Positions 52,201 to 60,469 of a stretch of DNA of 64,000 nt are shown one piece after another. The notes beneath the pieces are model-generated. The model saw nothing but the letters and a program-made list of their open reading frames with translations, was not told where the DNA came from and searched no databases. The stretch is from Candidatus Nitrotoga sp. SPKER (GTDB lineage: Bacteria; Pseudomonadota; Gammaproteobacteria; Burkholderiales; Gallionellaceae). Both the position numbers and the translations under genes were made by a program. Where the stretch lies: assembly GCA_003402285.1 (NCBI GenBank), contig QFXG01000009.1, forward strand, positions 1 to 64,000, read 5' to 3'. Position 1 is the first letter of the stretch. Every line of letters starts with the position of its first letter.

Positions 52201-52375
52201 TCACCAGTACATCGGCGCTGGAACCGGGAAACGATATGGAAACAGTGACCCGCGGCGGGGCAATATCTGGAAACTGCGAGACAGGCAATGATTTCATTGC
52301 CACAAAACCCATAAATAAGAACATCAGCGATAACACAATCGCCATCACAGGTCTTTTGAGGAAAATATTAAACAT
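49199..52375 (-). CDS. RND efflux inner-membrane transporter (AcrB/HAE1 family)
   Basis: A 1058-aa proton-driven drug pump subunit. N-terminal MFNIFLKRPVMAIVLSLMFLF, porter domain SQFPDIAPPRVTVSISFPG, and the proton-relay helix ALVLAIGIVVDDAIVVVEAV with the two Asp residues are all clear, as is the second half (GLLGKNAVLIVEFA, RFRPILMTSFAFIAGLVPLA). Twelve TM helices are expected. Residue choices at the N-terminus differ from the usual proteobacterial HAE1 proteins and remind me of Bacteroidetes or Legionella types; that origin is a guess. Drug specificity is unknown. Confidence 0.94.
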   Translation of the reverse strand: MFNIFLKRPVMAIVLSLMFLFMGFVAMKSLPVSQFPDIAPPRVTVSISFPGSSADVLVKSSLIMLERAINGVPGMKYITSDATSAGEATIQVYFNLGVDPNIAMVNVKTRVDQMMSRLPILVQLEGVIVNFVQPSMLMYVNLFSKDKNADQKLLFNYAYVNIIPEIQRITGIAQATILGARQYAMRIWLNPERMRAYSVSSEEVMEAIGNQSIIGRPGRLGQSTGIAAQSKEYVLVYKGRFSKPEEYGDIIIRSTPAGEILRIKDVARVDLNSEFYNIFSDKDGLPSASIVLKQNYGTNAQKVIENVKEKLAEMQKSFPEGMEYEINYDVSRFVDASIEKVLHTLVEAFILVSLVVFIFLGDWRSTLIPVIAVPVSLVGAFAVMSAFGLSINLITLFALVLAIGIVVDDAIVVVEAVHAKMAAENCSPYEASRKVLGEIGGAIVAITLVMVSVFIPIAFMPGPVGVFYRQFSIAMASSIIISAVVALSLAPVLCAMILKNTHGQPKRKNPISLFIDGFNSVFEKVTGRYIKLLNVTVTRRIVTLLVLVGFGFGIFVIDKTLPEGFIPGEDQGMIYAIIQTPPGSTIEVTNRVARQLEVIAAKIEGVQSVSSLAGYEILTEGRGSNAGTSIINLKDWSQRKHSVLDVIHELEEKTHNLGAFIEFFQPPAVPGYGAASGLAFRLLDKTLDTDYFEFDKINQAFMDAMRKRKELSGLFTFYAANYPQYELVIDNKLAMQKGVTIEKAMNHLDIMIGSTYEQGFVRFNNFFKVYAQALPEFRRSPEDVLKYFVKNDKGEMVPYSAFMTMVKKQGPNEITRYNLYNSAAIRAEPAAGYTTGAAIKAVEEVAKATLPHGFDVAWEGLSFDEALRGSEALLIFAIVIMFVYLVLAAQYESFVLPLVVLCSLPPGIFGAFLLLKGLGLANDVYSQLGMIMLIGLLGKNAVLIVEFATQKQTQGMSVLDAAIAGAKERFRPILMTSFAFIAGLVPLAMATGAGAVGNRTIGTSALGGMLFGTVFGVIIIPGLYYIFAKMIEGKKLIQHEDLDPLTETYHYGPNDNEK

Positions 52376-52396
52376 GGTCTAATCCTGACTAAAGGG

Positions 52397-53488
52397 TTAC
52401 TCGGTATACAGTTTCTTCAGCTCTAAGCGAACCTTTTCGGGTGACCTTAAATCAATCTTCACCTTTTCTCCAGGACGAACTTTACGTATACCTTCGAGCA
52501 ATACTCTGTCAGTGTCATTCAGGCCATCTTTAATAATAAACAGCTGTGGCAATTCAGCCTCTATATGGATAAGCCTTTGCTCCACTTTTTCTTCTTTGTT
52601 GACGACATAGACATAGGTTTTATCCATGATTTCGAACGTCGCTTTTTGGGGAATGAGCATGGCGTTTAGATAAGGCTTGCCCATTAGAATGGTTCCTGTC
52701 TCACCATGCCTGAGAATTTTATCCGGGTTAGCAAACAAGGCACGGAATTGGATATTTCCAGAACTATTATTAAAATCACCTACAATTGCCTCAATGACAC
52801 CCTTTTGATTGAAAATCTCGCCATCTGCCATTTTTAGCTGCACTGTTTCACCGATTTTTTCTTTTTTGTGCGCCTTAAAATCCAGATATTGGGCTTCTGG
52901 AACATTGAAATAGACCCACAATTGGCTGGTGTCGGACAATGTCGTCAACTGCGCACCTTCATCGAGAAGGCTGCCGACCCTAACAACCAAATGATCCATG
53001 ATCCCTTCAAAAGGTGCTTTGATATCGGTGAAACCCAAGCGTGTTTGCGCCATTTTCACTTCCGCCTTGGCCTTAGCTAATTTTGCTTTTGCCAAAGCCA
53101 ATTCATTGCCCGATACGATATTTTCATCAGCCAAACCTTGGGTATTAAGGTATTCGATGTTCATATTTTGCGCTTCGGCTTCCGCTTTTAGAAGTTCTGC
53201 CTGATAAATATTGGGCATGATTTTGAACATGAGCTGTCCCTTTTTTATCAATTGCCCTTCATCCACAAAAATATCCTGTAAGTAGCCCTTTTCCAAAGAG
53301 CGAACCTCAATATGCCTAATGGCATGAATCTGGCAGACATAGTCTTTCATGACGACAGTGTTTTCACGGAATGGTGTAGTTGCCAGATATTTTGGCATCT
53401 CTTCATGTGTCTCGGTTTTTGCCTGATGACATCCGCTCAATAACAGGGTAGCGATTAAGCCTAGAACTACGAATGGTTTAGTGATCAT
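52397..53488 (-). CDS. RND efflux periplasmic adaptor (membrane fusion protein)
   Basis: A 363-aa adaptor lipoprotein. The start at 53488 gives MITKPFVVLGLIATLLLSGC with lipobox LLSGC (Cys20); an upstream ATG would place ten extra residues before the signal. The biotinyl/lipoyl-like half (IRHIEVRSLEKGYLQDIFVDEGQLIKKGQLMFKI), a helical hairpin (about 80-140), the second lipoyl half (ADIKAPFEG-like TDIKAPFEGIMD) and beta-barrel domain follow. It joins the RND transporter to the outer-membrane factor and is the first gene of the pump operon. No regulator gene is adjacent. Confidence 0.92.
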   Translation of the reverse strand: MITKPFVVLGLIATLLLSGCHQAKTETHEEMPKYLATTPFRENTVVMKDYVCQIHAIRHIEVRSLEKGYLQDIFVDEGQLIKKGQLMFKIMPNIYQAELLKAEAEAQNMNIEYLNTQGLADENIVSGNELALAKAKLAKAKAEVKMAQTRLGFTDIKAPFEGIMDHLVVRVGSLLDEGAQLTTLSDTSQLWVYFNVPEAQYLDFKAHKKEKIGETVQLKMADGEIFNQKGVIEAIVGDFNNSSGNIQFRALFANPDKILRHGETGTILMGKPYLNAMLIPQKATFEIMDKTYVYVVNKEEKVEQRLIHIEAELPQLFIIKDGLNDTDRVLLEGIRKVRPGEKVKIDLRSPEKVRLELKKLYTE

Positions 53489-53518
53489 TTTTATGGCCTT
53501 TGAATTGCAAGAGAACAT

Positions 53519-53918
53519 AATATTTCGTTAAGGGAATTAGTCTTTAATGACAGCCATAAATGCTTTTGTCATTCTTTTTGGTACAGCGCATGTCCGTGTT
53601 TTTTGCGCAAGCTTATGTGGCTTTTTACCCCATTCTATGGGGATTAAATCTTTCTTGATGCGTACACTTTCTTTTCGGCTATTTCGCTGAGTCGGAACTT
53701 TGGCAAAGGTCCACGATCTAACCCCTATCGATCACCTGGTTCAATTCAACCAGTGAGCCATACAATTTATTCAGCTGTGTACCGATACAGAAACAGTAAA
53801 TTTTTAAAAGTATCCATAAGCGCTATGCAATGTTTCTTAATGTGGCAGTTAAAGCAACGTGACGCACTCTTACTAAAATATTTAATACATTATGTTTTTA
53901 ATAATTGCATAAGTAATG
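53519..53918. other. Intergenic region upstream of the RND operon
   Basis: No supported gene. A basic, Lys/Arg-rich open frame without a start codon (minus strand, about 53537-53735) may be debris of a lost gene. The pump promoter should lie near 53520-53600 but is not obvious. The right part is AT-rich. Confidence 0.4.
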
Positions 53919-53961
53919 TATGTTTAAGAAAAAATTTTGTCAATCGGAAGCTTGATATATG
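53919..53961 (+). repeat. 43-bp direct repeat, copy 2
   Basis: Partner of the copy at 47055-47097 (38 of 43 identical, same orientation, about 6.9 kb apart). It marks the right side of the GNAT plus RND-pump block. Confidence 0.75.
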
Positions 53962-54344
53962 ACGAGGCATCAATATTTGATTATTTTTATTCGCGCTGAA
54001 TACTAAAAAACAATCTAACAATCCCATTTATTCATAATCCTAAGGTATGGGAGAATGAATATACTTTGCTAGAATATGAAAATTAAAGCTTTGGCAAAAC
54101 TGACATAAAAGTAGGTTTATATGTCAAATTGATGTGATTAACATAATTCGGCATATAAACTCTACTTTCCCAAAATTGAACTGGCGATAAGAAACGTTAT
54201 GAGAACAGCGCGCATTCCGTAAAACGTTATATTTGCGACTAAACCCGAGATTACATTTGGCAGCTACACTAAGCCATCGCAACAGACATATGCATGGGCG
54301 TGGTATTGGCAGACGATTCAGAACTTGAAGCAGCACTTTGGACT

Positions 54345-54375
54345 AAGCCCCTACGAAGAACTAAGGGGCTTTTTT
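54345..54375 (+). terminator. Rho-independent terminator without an obvious upstream gene
   Basis: A perfect 8-bp stem (AAGCCCCT / AGGGGCTT) with an 11-nt loop followed by six T on the plus strand. No coding gene precedes it for several hundred bases, so it may end a small RNA in 53962-54344 or act as a leader attenuator for the DUF5996 gene about 120 nt downstream. Confidence 0.65.
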
Positions 54376-54496
54376 CCTGATACCAAAAACCTTACAGGGA
54401 TTTTCATGCTAAATTTAATTACCGGCTATCCGAAAACCCAATTGATTTTACATACCGCGTCCAGTCGTTGGTACATCTACATTGGAGGAAACAATG

Positions 54497-55435
54497 ATGA
54501 ATTCAAATTTATCAAACAATCCACCCCGCTCCGAACAATGGCCAAGCTTGGCCTTTGAAGCATGGAAAGACACCTACGCAACGCTACACCTGTGGACACA
54601 AATTGTCGGCAAAATCCGGCTCGTTCAAACGCCGTGGATCAATCACTCTTGGCATGTAACCCTATATCTAACGACGCGCGGCCTGACCACATCACCCATC
54701 ACCTACGGTACGCGCACATTTCAAATTGATTTTGACTTTATCGACCACCGGCTTGTAATTCAAACAAGTGAAGGGGCAATTAAAACGCTACCACTTCAGC
54801 CTCGCTCAGTTGCTAATTTCTACAAAGAACTGCTTACGAATCTGTCTGACCTTGGCATTGACGTCAAAATTCACACCGCGCCTAACGAAATAGCCGACGC
54901 CACACCCTTCGAGAAAGATGATATCCATGCATCCTATGACGCAGAGTATGCCAACCGCTTCTGGCGCATTCTGGTACAAGTAGATCGTGTATTCAGGGAA
55001 TTCCGTGCGCGTTTCATCGGCAAATCCAGTCCTGCACACTTCTTTTGGGGAAGTTTCGACCTTGCCCTCACCCGCTTTTCTGGACGCCCAGCCCCCAGTC
55101 ACCCTGGCGGTGTACCCAATCTGCCCGACTGGGTCGCACGAGAAGCATACTCGCACGAAGTCAGTAGCTGCGGATTCTGGCCGGGCGGCGGGCCGGTACC
55201 CTATCCCGTGTTCTATGCGTATGCTTACCCCGAGCCCCAGGGATACAACATAGCCCAGTTGCGTCCCGATGGGGCTACATACCACTCTGTATTGCGCGAG
55301 TTTGTCTTGCCATATGATGATGTGCGACTCGCAGAGTCACCTGACACGATGCTGCTTGATTTTCTGCAAAGCAGCTACGAAGCAGCTGCCAACCTGAGCG
55401 GCTGGGATCGTTCAGCGCTTGAACAGGTTGCGTAG
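54497..55435 (+). CDS. DUF5996 family protein
   Basis: A 312-aa cytosolic protein matching the DUF5996 pattern: an N-terminal WPSLAFEAWKDTYATLHLWTQIVGKIRL block, then HSWHVTLYLTTRGLTTSPI, IDFDFIDHRLVI, a central RILVQVDRVFREFRARFIGKSSPAHFFWGSFDLALTRFSGR block, and a C-terminal EVSSCGFWPGGGPVPYPVFYAYAYPEP region. The function of the family is unknown. GGAGGA lies upstream of two adjacent ATG codons; I chose the second (spacing 7), the first at 54494 is equally possible. Codon choice is richer in G and C than in the neighbouring AT-rich block. Confidence 0.85.
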   Translation: MNSNLSNNPPRSEQWPSLAFEAWKDTYATLHLWTQIVGKIRLVQTPWINHSWHVTLYLTTRGLTTSPITYGTRTFQIDFDFIDHRLVIQTSEGAIKTLPLQPRSVANFYKELLTNLSDLGIDVKIHTAPNEIADATPFEKDDIHASYDAEYANRFWRILVQVDRVFREFRARFIGKSSPAHFFWGSFDLALTRFSGRPAPSHPGGVPNLPDWVAREAYSHEVSSCGFWPGGGPVPYPVFYAYAYPEPQGYNIAQLRPDGATYHSVLREFVLPYDDVRLAESPDTMLLDFLQSSYEAAANLSGWDRSALEQVA

Positions 55436-55553
55436 AATATATCCGTATTTAACCTAACGTCGAAATAAAAATAGTGTCGAATTTTTTTACATCACCGTTA
55501 CATCATCATAGTTACTTATTTTTAATACATTGAATTTAAATTAAATTAAATAT

Positions 55554-55569
55554 TGGCATATAAATTGCT
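55554..55569 (+). promoter_or_regulatory. Sigma-54-type promoter ahead of the PEP-CTERM gene
   Basis: TGGCATATAAATTGCT fits the -24/-12 pattern (TGGCAC, N5, TTGCW): the GG and GC pairs are ten bases apart and only the C after TGGCA deviates in the -24 box. The coding start is 48 nt downstream of the -12 box. RpoN together with PrsK/PrsR is known to control PEP-CTERM genes in related bacteria. Confidence 0.6.
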
Positions 55570-55616
55570 TAATAAATTATGTGTAATATTTTTATAATCA
55601 CTCAGGGGAGCACATT

Positions 55617-56276
55617 ATGAATAAAATCTTTATTATTCTTTTTCTTGCAATAATGCCTTCATTGGCAAATGCATCGGTCGTCTACAATTCCTGGACAAGC
55701 AACGATAGTGAAACTGGGAATTACATACTCACTATTAAATCTACAGGTGCTTTTTTTAATTATAATTTAACTGTCAGTCCGTGGAATGCGGAAGCACTTG
55801 GGTTGTTTATAGATTTAGGTGCTGTTACTGTAGGCGCGCCAGGGAGTATTGCTTTGACAAGTGTTACACCTACTGGACAGGTTTCAGTGTACGCCACTGA
55901 CACGAGTTCAAATAACTGTGGAACTGGATGCAACCTTAATGGTTTAAGTTTACCTGCATTGGTAGGCGGAGATTGGGAGTTGGTCTTCGGTCTTGGCAGT
56001 ACTGGATTTAATAATATTCAGACATTTTCTTGGACGACCAGTAATTTTGGGTTAACTGAATCGGCTTTAGGTGTCGTAGGTATTCGCGCGCAGCAACTAT
56101 GTTCTGGAACTACGGTACTGCCAACCGGTAATTGTGGCGGTAGCGACAAATCGTATAGCAGTAGCGGTGTACATATTAATGACGACCCTAAAGTTACTAT
56201 CCCCGAGCCTGCTACTCTCGCTCTGCTAGGATTAGGATTGATTGGAATTGCTGTCTCCCGTCAGCGTATAGTCTAA
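55617..56276 (+). CDS. PEP-CTERM sorting-domain surface protein
   Basis: A 219-aa exported protein. Signal peptide MNKIFIILFLAIMPSLANA (cleavage near residue 20), a Ser/Thr/Gly/Asn-rich middle domain of unknown fold (two short Cys pairs, CGTGC and LCSGT..NCGG), and a C-terminal sorting signal: PEPATLALLGLGLIGIAVSRQR (start at residue 196), meaning PEP motif, TM helix and basic tail. Exosortase (XrtA type, encoded elsewhere) should cleave at PEP and release the protein for association with exopolysaccharide. RBS GGGGAG upstream; sigma-54-type promoter; strong terminator downstream, so it is monocistronic. Confidence 0.9.
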   Translation: MNKIFIILFLAIMPSLANASVVYNSWTSNDSETGNYILTIKSTGAFFNYNLTVSPWNAEALGLFIDLGAVTVGAPGSIALTSVTPTGQVSVYATDTSSNNCGTGCNLNGLSLPALVGGDWELVFGLGSTGFNNIQTFSWTTSNFGLTESALGVVGIRAQQLCSGTTVLPTGNCGGSDKSYSSSGVHINDDPKVTIPEPATLALLGLGLIGIAVSRQRIV

Positions 56277-56292
56277 TTTTTTTACACTATCC

Positions 56293-56324
56293 CGAAACGG
56301 CGCCTATGGCGCCGTTTCGTTTTT
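56293..56324 (+). terminator. Rho-independent terminator of the PEP-CTERM gene
   Basis: A perfect 12-bp stem (CGAAACGGCGCC / GGCGCCGTTTCG) with a 3-nt loop followed by a run of T, located 16 nt after the stop codon. It may also serve the minus strand, where an A-run upstream gives T residues. Confidence 0.92.
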
Positions 56325-56569
56325 AAAAAATAAACATGGTTAACGGCCAAACCCTGGGTAATCAAAACAGTCCTTGAAGCAAAATACCTCTAACATCAGT
56401 TACCAATTGGTCTATCACAAATACCACAGTTTCAGAAACAAATTAGCAAAGGCGTTATGCATTCATACCAAAATTAGTAAGGAGCACAGCCCAACCAATT
56501 CATCATTTGTCTTCATGGCTTAAAAAGACTTTTATTAAAAACTCAGATATCAAGCCTACAAATAACGTA

Positions 56570-57526
56570 TTATTTTTTAAACTTCTGCATCCATTCACTG
56601 GCTCGTCGTTGAGCTTCGGCAATTTCTGCTGGCGTCATGAACGATTCCACAATTCCCAACCCGCTTCCTATATCTTCATCATCGCCCATGCCAGCAATGT
56701 TATTGACCCATTCACCAGCAACTTTAAACCACTTACCCCCTGCACCAGCAATATTGAACCACTTATGCGCTTCAATATAATCTCGGGGAACACCTAAACC
56801 CATGTCGTACATGACTCCCAGATTGTTTTGGGCTTCCACATCCCCCTGTTCGGCAGCCTTGTTCCACCAAAATATAGCTTGCTGGGTATCCTGAGAAACG
56901 CCTATCCCGTTGTCATACATGAATCCCAGTTTAAATTGCGCATGAACAACTCCTTGCTCTGCTGCCTTGTTATACCAAAATGCAGCTTGCTCGTCATCCT
57001 GGACAACACCATTGCCCTCTTCATACATAAAGCCCAATTTGTATTGAGCCTGCGCAACCCCCTGCTCCGCAGCCTTGCTATACCAAGACACAGCCTGCTT
57101 GTAGTCCTGCGTAACACCTTGGCCTTTTTCGTACATAAGACCTAGTGTGTATTGCGCCAATGCATCTCCTTTCTCTACCGCCTTGTTATACCAGTGCAGA
57201 GCCTGCTCGTAATCTTGAGTAACGCCCTGACCCTTGTAATACATCACTCCCAAATTAAATTGAGCCTCCGCGAAACCCTGATCTGCGACCTTTCGATACC
57301 ATTGCATCGCTTGTTGGTAGTCTTTCTTAACCCCTTGACCATCGGCATACATCCCTGCCAGATAAAATTGCGCTTCCACATGTCCATGCTCCGCAGCTTT
57401 CTTTAATGATTCAGCAGCTTTAATATAGTCCTTGCTATCGACAAGCTTCATCCCATCCTCAAAGTTTTTTGTAACATGTTGAGGTGTCAGTGCTGCCATA
57501 AGACCATCTTTCCCATTGATAACCAC
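56570..57526 (-). CDS. Sel1-like repeat protein
   Basis: A 318-aa solenoid protein with six clear 36-residue Sel1-like repeats (about residues 50-265). The consensus here is AEAQFxLGxMYxxGxGVxQDYxQAxxWYxKAAEQG. These repeats fold as helical hairpins and usually mediate protein-protein contacts; the partner is unknown. GTG start with AGGAG nine bases upstream; I see no signal peptide, so it is probably cytosolic. A short helical N-terminal part and a C-terminal stretch (FMTPAEIAEAQRRASEWMQKFKK) close the protein. It is not in an obvious operon. Confidence 0.88.
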   Translation of the reverse strand: MVINGKDGLMAALTPQHVTKNFEDGMKLVDSKDYIKAAESLKKAAEHGHVEAQFYLAGMYADGQGVKKDYQQAMQWYRKVADQGFAEAQFNLGVMYYKGQGVTQDYEQALHWYNKAVEKGDALAQYTLGLMYEKGQGVTQDYKQAVSWYSKAAEQGVAQAQYKLGFMYEEGNGVVQDDEQAAFWYNKAAEQGVVHAQFKLGFMYDNGIGVSQDTQQAIFWWNKAAEQGDVEAQNNLGVMYDMGLGVPRDYIEAHKWFNIAGAGGKWFKVAGEWVNNIAGMGDDEDIGSGLGIVESFMTPAEIAEAQRRASEWMQKFKK

Positions 57527-57780
57527 ATAATTTTTCTCCTTTAATTCAATTTAAAGCAAAATGAACAATTGCAATATATTGTAACGCACCTTTATTCACG
57601 AAAATTATTCCGTTATATTAAACAATTGCATTGAAAGCGCTATCCTGAAATCAGGATAACGTCATGCTTAAAACAAAGTAAATGGCACTGAAACGACAGT
57701 CGTAGTGATTGCAGCCTAAAATCAACACATTAACCATGACACTTATAATTTTAATCCATTAATTATAAAATAATATCAAC

Positions 57781-59589
57781 ATGATAGCTCCCGGCATTAC
57801 GATCAATGAAAGAATGCGAATCGATACCTTACGGTCATTCAACATTCTGGATACTGCTCCCGAAGAACGCTTTGATCGCATTACCCGCTTAGCCAAACAT
57901 CTCTTCAACGTACCCATTGCTTTAGTCAGCTTGGTGGACACGGACCGTCAGTGGTTTAAATCATGCGTGGGCCTTTCTTTTAATGAAACACCTCGCAACA
58001 TTTCCTTTAGCGGACATGCCATTCTAGGCACTGACATCTTCATAGTACCCGATACCCTTCTCGACAAACGTTTTTATGACAATCCTCTTGTTACGACTGG
58101 TCCAGGCATCCGCTTTTACGCAGGATGCCCTTTAACAGTTTCAAATGGAAGCAAATTGGGCACTCTTTGCCTGATCGATAGCGAGCCACGCATATTGACT
58201 AGCGAGGAGCGTAAACTTCTACAAGAACTTGCCTGCATGGTTGAGCAAGAAATTACAAAAATTCCGACGGTAAACGAAGATTTAACTACGATACCTAACC
58301 ACCCAACCTCCGAAACACTCGCACCGCATGCATTGAATGCTCGTCAACATATAAAAAACCCTACACCTTTACAGCTTAAGGAGAGTTCTTTATCTCAAAG
58401 TTTGTGTACGTCCTGCGCCTATGTAGGCAAAATGAAAACTATACTCAAAGGTAACGCCAAAACCGGAATCATCCTCTGGTTTTTCTTCTTGATTCCAGGC
58501 TTAATTTATTCAATTTGGCGTTCTCGTTCCCGGCATGAGGTATGTCCCATCTGTAATCAAACGACAATTATTCCGGCTGATTCTCCCAAAGCCAAGCAAA
58601 TTATTCGTGAAAATCAAGCAGCAAAGACCCTCATTGCAAGCCAAAATTTAAAACAGCCATTGAAAGAAGCTATTGAAATAAAGCAAACAGTAGTAATAAA
58701 TTTACCAACCAACAACCCACCTACCACCCCCACTAATCAACATATTGATATCAGACAGACCATCAAAAATATCGATTCGCTACCCGCAATGCCAGTCATT
58801 GCACAAAAACTGCTGGCACTACAGCTCAATAACGACGAAAACGAACGGGAAATGTTAATGCTGATCGAGCAAGATTCACAGATCTCAGCAAAAATTATCG
58901 GGCTATCCAATTCAGCAAAGCTTGGCTCCACACGAAAACCAACATCAGTAAAAGAAGCCGCGATATTGCTAGGCATGAGCCGCGTTAAATCTATCGCAAC
59001 TGGCATTGCCATCATGTCCTTATCGGCCGAAGTATCCACAGATAAATTTAAGGCACAAGATCTTTGGTTACACAGTTTTGGTATTGCGTTTGCGATGCTA
59101 AGTATTGCCCGTGCCATGCCCGCAAAGATTCGTCCTAGCGATGATCAAGTTTTTTTAGCTGGCATCCTGCACGACATAGGCTATCTTGCACTCGCTTTCC
59201 TGGATCCGAAACGGAGCGATGACCTGCATGCTCTCTTGTCAGCCGAATCTGATCGTCCTGTGCTGAGTATAGAACGGGAAATACTGGAAATATGCCACGA
59301 CGAACTGGGTGCAGAGCTAGCGTGCCACTGGAATTTGCCCGATGAAATTATTGCCGTGCTACGCTACCACCATACACCAGATGGTACCGAAGCCACAGCA
59401 GGGCAACCCATAGTACACATGATCAGCTTGGCAGAAAAATTGTTAGCTACCTTTGGCATTAATGAACACGTCGATACCAACATCAGCGACAAAGATTGGA
59501 AAATTTTGGGCATCAATCCGAGTAAAGCTGAAGAAATTGGCGTTGAAGCAGCCGAACAAGCAGAACAGGCTGCGTCAGCATATCGATGA
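57781..59589 (+). CDS. GAF - zinc-ribbon/TM - HDOD signalling protein
   Basis: A 602-aa protein with an unusual arrangement. Residues 10-155 form a GAF domain (RSFNILDTAPEERFDRITRLAKHLF, SLVDTDRQWFKSCVGL, RFYAGCPLTVSNGSKLGTLCLID). Residues about 205-260 hold two CxxC pairs (CTSC and CPIC) flanking a hydrophobic helix (GIILWFFFLIPGLIYSIW). Residues about 328-530 form an HDOD domain (SLPAMPVIAQKLLALQL, LGMSRVKSIATGIAIMSLS, FLAGILHDIGYLALAFL, YHHTPDG). HDOD proteins are usually signalling hubs and the GAF domain may sense a small ligand or redox. No ribosome-binding site is clear; the start is taken at the first ATG. Confidence 0.85.
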   Translation: MIAPGITINERMRIDTLRSFNILDTAPEERFDRITRLAKHLFNVPIALVSLVDTDRQWFKSCVGLSFNETPRNISFSGHAILGTDIFIVPDTLLDKRFYDNPLVTTGPGIRFYAGCPLTVSNGSKLGTLCLIDSEPRILTSEERKLLQELACMVEQEITKIPTVNEDLTTIPNHPTSETLAPHALNARQHIKNPTPLQLKESSLSQSLCTSCAYVGKMKTILKGNAKTGIILWFFFLIPGLIYSIWRSRSRHEVCPICNQTTIIPADSPKAKQIIRENQAAKTLIASQNLKQPLKEAIEIKQTVVINLPTNNPPTTPTNQHIDIRQTIKNIDSLPAMPVIAQKLLALQLNNDENEREMLMLIEQDSQISAKIIGLSNSAKLGSTRKPTSVKEAAILLGMSRVKSIATGIAIMSLSAEVSTDKFKAQDLWLHSFGIAFAMLSIARAMPAKIRPSDDQVFLAGILHDIGYLALAFLDPKRSDDLHALLSAESDRPVLSIEREILEICHDELGAELACHWNLPDEIIAVLRYHHTPDGTEATAGQPIVHMISLAEKLLATFGINEHVDTNISDKDWKILGINPSKAEEIGVEAAEQAEQAASAYR

Positions 59590-59677
59590 TCAACTAGTTT
59601 CCACTACCTTCAACTGGTCAGTATTCAATTGGTTCCATTGAACGAGCAACATCTTTACCACATACTCGATGTAAGTA

Positions 59678-60085
59678 TTACCAAACACTACCCTTCAATT
59701 TCTCAATTTCTCTTCGATCGCGTTTGGTCGGCCTTCCTCTGAGAAAATTGGGCATCGGCTGTGCTTTTAACTCATCAGATAGCACTTTCCTCCGCAAGAG
59801 ACTTTCTTCCGTCTCTTTGTAAAGAGTCTGTGCTTGGGGAGCTGGCCCTCGATTATTGGAAAGCGCTAATACTTCTACTAAGAATTGATATGGCCCAATG
59901 CGGATAGAAAGCATATCGCCTACTGCTACCGATTTTGCAGGCTTGACACGCACACCATTACATAAAACCTTACCGCACTCTAAAGCATCTACAGATAAAG
60001 ATCGTGTTTTAAAGAAGCGTGCAGCCCATAGCCACTTGTCTATGCGAAATTTGACGTGATCATTTTTTTCATCAAGGCTATTCAT
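59678..60085 (-). CDS. hslR: RNA-binding S4 protein, Hsp15/HslR family
   Basis: A 135-aa S4-domain protein. The S4 fold is clear (FRIDKWLWAARFFKTRSLSVDALECGKVLCNGVRVKPAKSVAVGDMLSIRIG), followed by the family tail RGRPTKRDRREIEKLKG. HslR binds stalled 50S subunits carrying nascent chains and is heat-inducible in E. coli. It converges with the HDOD gene. Length matches the family (about 130 aa). Confidence 0.92.
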   Translation of the reverse strand: MNSLDEKNDHVKFRIDKWLWAARFFKTRSLSVDALECGKVLCNGVRVKPAKSVAVGDMLSIRIGPYQFLVEVLALSNNRGPAPQAQTLYKETEESLLRRKVLSDELKAQPMPNFLRGRPTKRDRREIEKLKGSVW

Positions 60086-60321
60086 AAAATTATGAGTTAC
60101 AACGGATAAAAAGCAAACACAGCGTTCCTAGCAATTAATTTAGTTGTTAATCCAGATTGCCTATCAGACCTATTTCTTTCAATCATGTGCAACCGAAAGA
60201 GGTAAGATTAATTTATTATAAAACTCCTTGCACAACAATTTACTAAGGCTTGGATTCTTGAACAGAAAAAATTGACAATTTCCCTATTCTCCCTACAATT
60301 CGTTACTCAGATTTATCTTTT

Positions 60322-60397
60322 GGGTTGTTAGCTCAGTTGGTAGAGCATCGGACTCTTAATCCGTTGGTCGAGCGTTCGAGTCGCTCACAACCCACCA
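60322..60397 (+). tRNA. tRNA-Lys (CTT)
   Basis: A 76-nt cloverleaf: acceptor GGGTTGT with ACAACCC, D-arm TAGCTCAGTTGGTAGAGC, anticodon loop GACTCTTAATC with anticodon CTT, T-arm CGTTCGAGTCG, and encoded CCA. The integrase gene 73 nt downstream points toward it, so its 3' end is the probable integration site (attL) of the element that follows. Confidence 0.95.
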
Positions 60398-60403
60398 ATA
60401 AAC

Positions 60404-60438
60404 ATAAGGCCTACAGCGATGCAGGCCTTATTCTATTT
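60404..60438 (+). terminator. Terminator-like hairpin after tRNA-Lys
   Basis: A perfect 9-bp stem (ATAAGGCCT / AGGCCTTAT) with a 10-nt loop followed by a T-rich tail. It should end the tRNA-Lys transcript; it may also end the integrase mRNA from the other side. Confidence 0.65.
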
Positions 60439-60469
60439 CAACGCTTTGTGCAATTCCTGTGTAATTGTG

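Noticed and set aside
53537-53735. Lys/Arg-rich minus-strand frame upstream of the RND operon
   Set aside because: No start codon in the useful part and no family recognised; kept only as possible debris.
54325-54558. 77-aa frame overlapping the DUF5996 start
   Set aside because: Runs through a terminator hairpin and lacks a ribosome-binding site; the DUF5996 frame is better supported.
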